Assembly (NCBI RefSeq): GCF_042767895.1
Contig: NC_091571.1
Coordinates: 27,128,160 to 27,192,159 of the forward strand
DNA length: 64,000 bases
From: Penaeus vannamei
Taxonomy: Eukaryota; Arthropoda; Malacostraca; Decapoda; Penaeidae
Reading direction: 5' to 3'
In this document: one piece after another, positions 60,713-64,000 of the stretch
How the letters are laid out: each line of letters begins with the position of its first letter
How positions within the stretch are numbered: position 1 is the stretch's first letter
Translations under genes and position numbers: made by a program
The notes under the pieces: generated by a model
What the model was told of the DNA's origin: nothing
Databases searched by the model: none
What the model saw: only the letters and a program-made list of their open reading frames with translations

Positions 60713-61440
60713 GGCCGTCTGATTGGGAAATAATATCAGTGATTATCATGTTACTGATAATGATTGTGTTAAAAATTAATTTATCAAGTTACATAACAGA
60801 AAATAGAAAATAAAAATCTGGTAATGCTTAAATATTAATTTTCCGCTTTACACTCTTCTGCTTTATATCCAATTAACGCATTATTTATCATTATTTTGCC
60901 TATTACCTTACCTTTTTTTCTATAAAGAACACTTCACACACACACACACACACACAGCCAAGGTTAAAACAGAAATTCTCTTATTTCATACTCATTATTA
61001 TTAATTATACGAAATGAGGACTTAACGAGATAAAATTGTATTACGAAATAAAGATATATTCTTCCCACCGTTACTAAATTGGCTTCGTCACCAGTATTTC
61101 CTAAGCTTCGAAATGAATATAAAACGAACATGATATCCTTATCTAGAATAAAAATAATACAAAAAAAAACGCCAAAAAGAGGCGTGATACATCCGACCCG
61201 ACAATATTCCAATATAAATGAGTGGACCGTCAACCCAGCTATAAAGTTAGCGCGACATCTATCATTGCGCGTGGTTCAGAACCGTTGCCGGGACGGAGAG
61301 ACTCAAGCAAGAAATGCGACACCAGCGAAGACCATGACGACCGATTCGGACACATTCATCCGTCGGAGCATCAGGCCAATTTTGGGAAGTCAATTTTAGG
61401 GATTATTTTCTTCGTGAGGCGGAGGGAGGCGAGTCATCTG
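60713..61440. other. AT-rich unique sequence with short (AC)n
   Basis: (AC)n of about 11 units at 60935-60957. A 106-codon frame (61079-61399, +) is unassigned. Confidence 0.55.
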
Positions 61441-61444
61441 GGAT

Positions 61445-61600
61445 TTAGATAGATGGATAGATAGATAGAGGGATAGAGAAAGCGACTGAAGGGATGGACA
61501 TATAAGCGGATACGTGGATAAGGAAGAAGAGAGGGAGAAAGGAAGAGAGATAAATTGAGAGTGACGTAGATAATGAGGGAGGGGGAGGAATGACAGAAAT
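61445..61600. repeat. GATA/GGA-rich purine tract
   Basis: GATA units (61446-61475) followed by degenerate purine sequence. Confidence 0.8.
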
Positions 61601-61767
61601 AGTCATCATGGACTATGGACTCAGTAAATGACTCATTAATGGCAGTCTGGACTATTAAGAACATGCCACCATATAATGATATATATAACTTCTCGGAAAA
61701 GTCTTTGTCTTGTCTGTCACTTGGAGAAGCTGCTGTAATAATGATTCCTGTTTTCTCTAAATATATT

Positions 61768-61996
61768 TCTTTCTCTCTCTCTCTCTCTCTCTCCTTTCCT
61801 CCCACCCTCCTTCCCCCCTTCCCTCCTTCCCTCCCTCCTACCTTCCCCCCTTCCCTCCCTCCCTCCCTTCCTCCCTCCCTTCTTCCCTCCTACCTTCCTT
61901 CCCTCCTTCCCTCCCTCCCTTCTTCCCTCCTACCTACCTTCCCTCCCCCCTTCCCTCCCTCCTCCCCTCCTTCCCTCCCTCCCTCCCTCCCTCCAA
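61768..61996. repeat. (CT)n then (CCTT/CCCT)n minisatellite
   Basis: About 12 CT units (61769-61793) and then about 200 bp of CCTTCC and CCTCC words with TACC interruptions every 20-40 bp. Pro/Ser/Leu frame is an artefact. Confidence 0.95.
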
Positions 61997-62164
61997 AGTC
62001 AAAGAGTCCTCGTACCATAACAAATCATTTCATTGCCCGAATAAACAACGAGACCCCGAGCTAAATGGGCCTAACGACAAAAGCCTATCCCGGGGAGGTA
62101 CTTGCAAGAGGTGCAATGGCATACTGGGAGAGGGGAGGCAGGAATTTCAACTGCAGACCGTTGC

Positions 62165-62600
62165 AATACAATCAGTGAAGGCATGGAGATGAGGAGGAAG
62201 AGGGAGAGAGAGAATAGGGCGTGAGAGGAGAGAATGGGAAAGGAAGGAGAGAGAGGGAATAGGCAGTAAATGGATAAAAAGGGGGTTAAGGGAGGAGAGA
62301 ATAGGAAAGGAAGGAGAGAGAGATAGAATAAGCAGGAAGAGGGTGAAGAGGATGGGAAAGGAAAGAGAGAGAGAATAGGCAGTAAGTAGGAGAGGATGAA
62401 AGACGAGAAGCGAAGAGAGGGAAAAGGAAAGAGATGGAGGATAGGGAGAAAATGGAGAGTACGAAAAGAGGAGAAGGACAAAAAGAAGGAGGAAAGAAAG
62501 AGGAGAGGGAGATAGAGAAGAAGGATAAGAGAGAGATGTAGTATGGAGGAATTAAAGGAAAATGTCAAAGGAGAAGAGAGAGAGAGGTAGAGAAAAATAA
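62165..62600. repeat. Purine domain with about 50-70 bp repeats
   Basis: GAATGGGAAAGGAAGGAGAG-like segments recur at about 62232, 62299 and 62350 (spacing 67 and 51), with AATAGGCAGTAA in two of them. The remainder is degenerate purine DNA. Confidence 0.88.
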
Positions 62601-63780
62601 TAAGAGGAAAAAGAAAACACTCAAACGAATTTTCTCAAAACAATTCAAATAAATTCACGATGGAAACGGAACAACAGATTAAACACTTAAGAAAAAAAAG
62701 AAAAAAAAAAAAACTGTTCGCATTAAAATCTACCAATTGTATATCATTGCCGGGGATGTTGCCACCGCGAGTTCAGAAGATTTTTAGATGACTGGATCCC
62801 TTAAACTAGAAAATGCTGACATCTTTGGCCTTGCTTTGATCTCCTCCTAATTCACCAACGTTTTCTGTTTGAGCAATCGGCCTTCTCGGAAATCAATTCG
62901 AGGATCTTTTCAGGGTAACTATTTTTTTTCTCTTTTGTTTTCTCTCTTTCTGTTGTTTTGCTTTGTTTTTGTCATTCTTTTTTTCCCTATCATTCTGCAC
63001 TCTAACCTTGATGGAGAAGGTAAAAAAAACGTTTTTCCGCCTGAAAGCAAAGCCTAAACGATTTTTTTTATTTTTTCGCGAAATAAAATACGACCTGAGG
63101 CCAAATGTTTCTTATTGTTCATAGGTTATGTAATTTCCCAAAGTTCCTGATCACGAAACACAATAACAAACGTTCAAAAATCATCCTGACATTTTAGGCT
63201 ACGAACGAAAGAGAAAAAAAAAACAGATTGTTCACTTTTTTTTAAGGATTCCCATGGCTAAAGTTGAGAGAATGATCTGTTTTCTCTCTCTTTCAGGAAC
63301 AACAAGGCAATTGTTATTTCAGGGAATCAAGCTGAACACTCTGAAGTCTGAACAAAGAGACTTTTAATATAACAACAGATAGCATATCTTATCTAACGTT
63401 TTTTTTTTATCATATCTATCTACATTCTTATTACTCTCCTTCGTCTTCCTATTCTTATAATTCTCTTCGGTTTGGCAAATATCAGAAACACCCACATAAC
63501 AAAGAAAGAGAAACAGAAAGAGGGAGAAAATCTGTCATAGAAAATCGATATAAAGCCTGTCAACAGAAGGCAAGTGCAGTACAAGCCACTGGTACGGGAA
63601 TGTATTGCAAATGTACCGTCCTTTCATCCCTGTGACTCACTATATATCATTCAGTTCATACAAATGTGTATTGTATTGGGCAGAGGGCGCGGGTGTTCTT
63701 TCCCAGGGCAATGACAGAGGGGCGAGTCTGAAAATATCGATTTCTAAAAGGGAAAAAAATCTGTTTTGTTTTATTTCTAT
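62601..63780. other. AT-rich unique sequence
   Basis: A-runs near 62690-62712, T-rich stretch 62925-63000. No gene recognised. Confidence 0.6.
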
Positions 63781-63875
63781 TGATAATTGGTTTCGAAAAA
63801 AATGTATGTGTATATATAACTCACCCACTGATGATTGGTTTCGAAAAAAAATGTATATATAACTCACTAAGATGA
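63781..63875. repeat. 48-bp direct duplication
   Basis: TGATAATTGGTTTCGAAAA (63781) and TGATGATTGGTTTCGAAAA (63829), both followed by TGTAT, TATATATAACTCAC. The second copy lacks a short GTGTA segment. Confidence 0.93.
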
Positions 63876-63879
63876 CTAA

Positions 63880-64000
63880 GTCTTCAAAATAAAAGAGATA
63901 GATAGATAAAATCATATACAATCGCATATCTGATTTTGAAAAAAAACTATAATAGCGAAAAAAAACAGCCATAAAAGAGAACAGTCGAAAGAGCAAAGGC
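63880..64000. other. Unique AT-rich end of window
   Basis: Nothing recognised; continues beyond the window. Confidence 0.6.

Overview
This window looks like non-coding DNA from a eukaryote, most likely a penaeid shrimp or another decapod crustacean. The organism call is an inference. It rests on very dense simple sequence repeats, above all (CT)n tracts of about 60 to 370 bp every 2 to 4 kb, mixed with (AC)n, (TATC)n, (TTTC)n and polypyrimidine or polypurine blocks in AT-rich unique sequence. Penaeid genomes are known for this texture. I found no prokaryotic gene organisation, no recognisable protein domain, no rRNA, no convincing tRNA and no intact transposon. The longest open frames lie in repeats (Leu-Ser, Arg-Glu, Cys-Val, Thr-His or Tyr-Ile-His runs) and should not be read as genes. 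The few long frames in unique sequence are about as many as chance predicts in 64 kb. The window could be intergenic or the inside of large introns.

Layout. 1-12 kb: (CT)n loci separated by AT-rich unique DNA, a 59-bp minisatellite (6669-6836) and a (TACA)n array (7056-7236). 12-21 kb: a GC-box array (12431-12471), C-rich and G-rich blocks, several (CT)n loci and a cluster of nuclear-receptor-type half-sites (19322-19505). 21-36 kb: further (CT)n loci, AGGTCA clusters (22987-23035, 25605-25659, 28390-28462), a 142-bp duplication and the only large (GA)n locus (35363-35790), built from three copies of a tag joined to (GA)n. 36-46 kb: the densest minisatellite zone, with A-rich 64-78 bp units, a 148-bp duplication, a purine array, a 33-bp array open on both strands (42745-43115), a 26-bp array (44197-44425) and a 158-bp duplication. 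46-64 kb: a G-rich 26-bp array, long (AC)n, a clean 37-bp array with phased CAGCTG sites (50944-51152), a 184-bp duplication carrying a 12-bp palindrome (56417-56784) and more polypurine or polypyrimidine DNA.

Two things stand out. First, of 23 dinucleotide CT/GA loci of at least about 60 bp, 22 have the pyrimidines on the + strand and one does not. Second, many different low-copy tandem units (23 to 184 bp) coexist, several with a microsatellite built into the unit. No genes were found that could work together. The possible functional content is regulatory: AGGTCA arrays (DR1, DR5 and mixed spacing), a TTACGTAA plus CACGTG block, paired CCAAT boxes and a GC-box array. All of these are sequence matches only.
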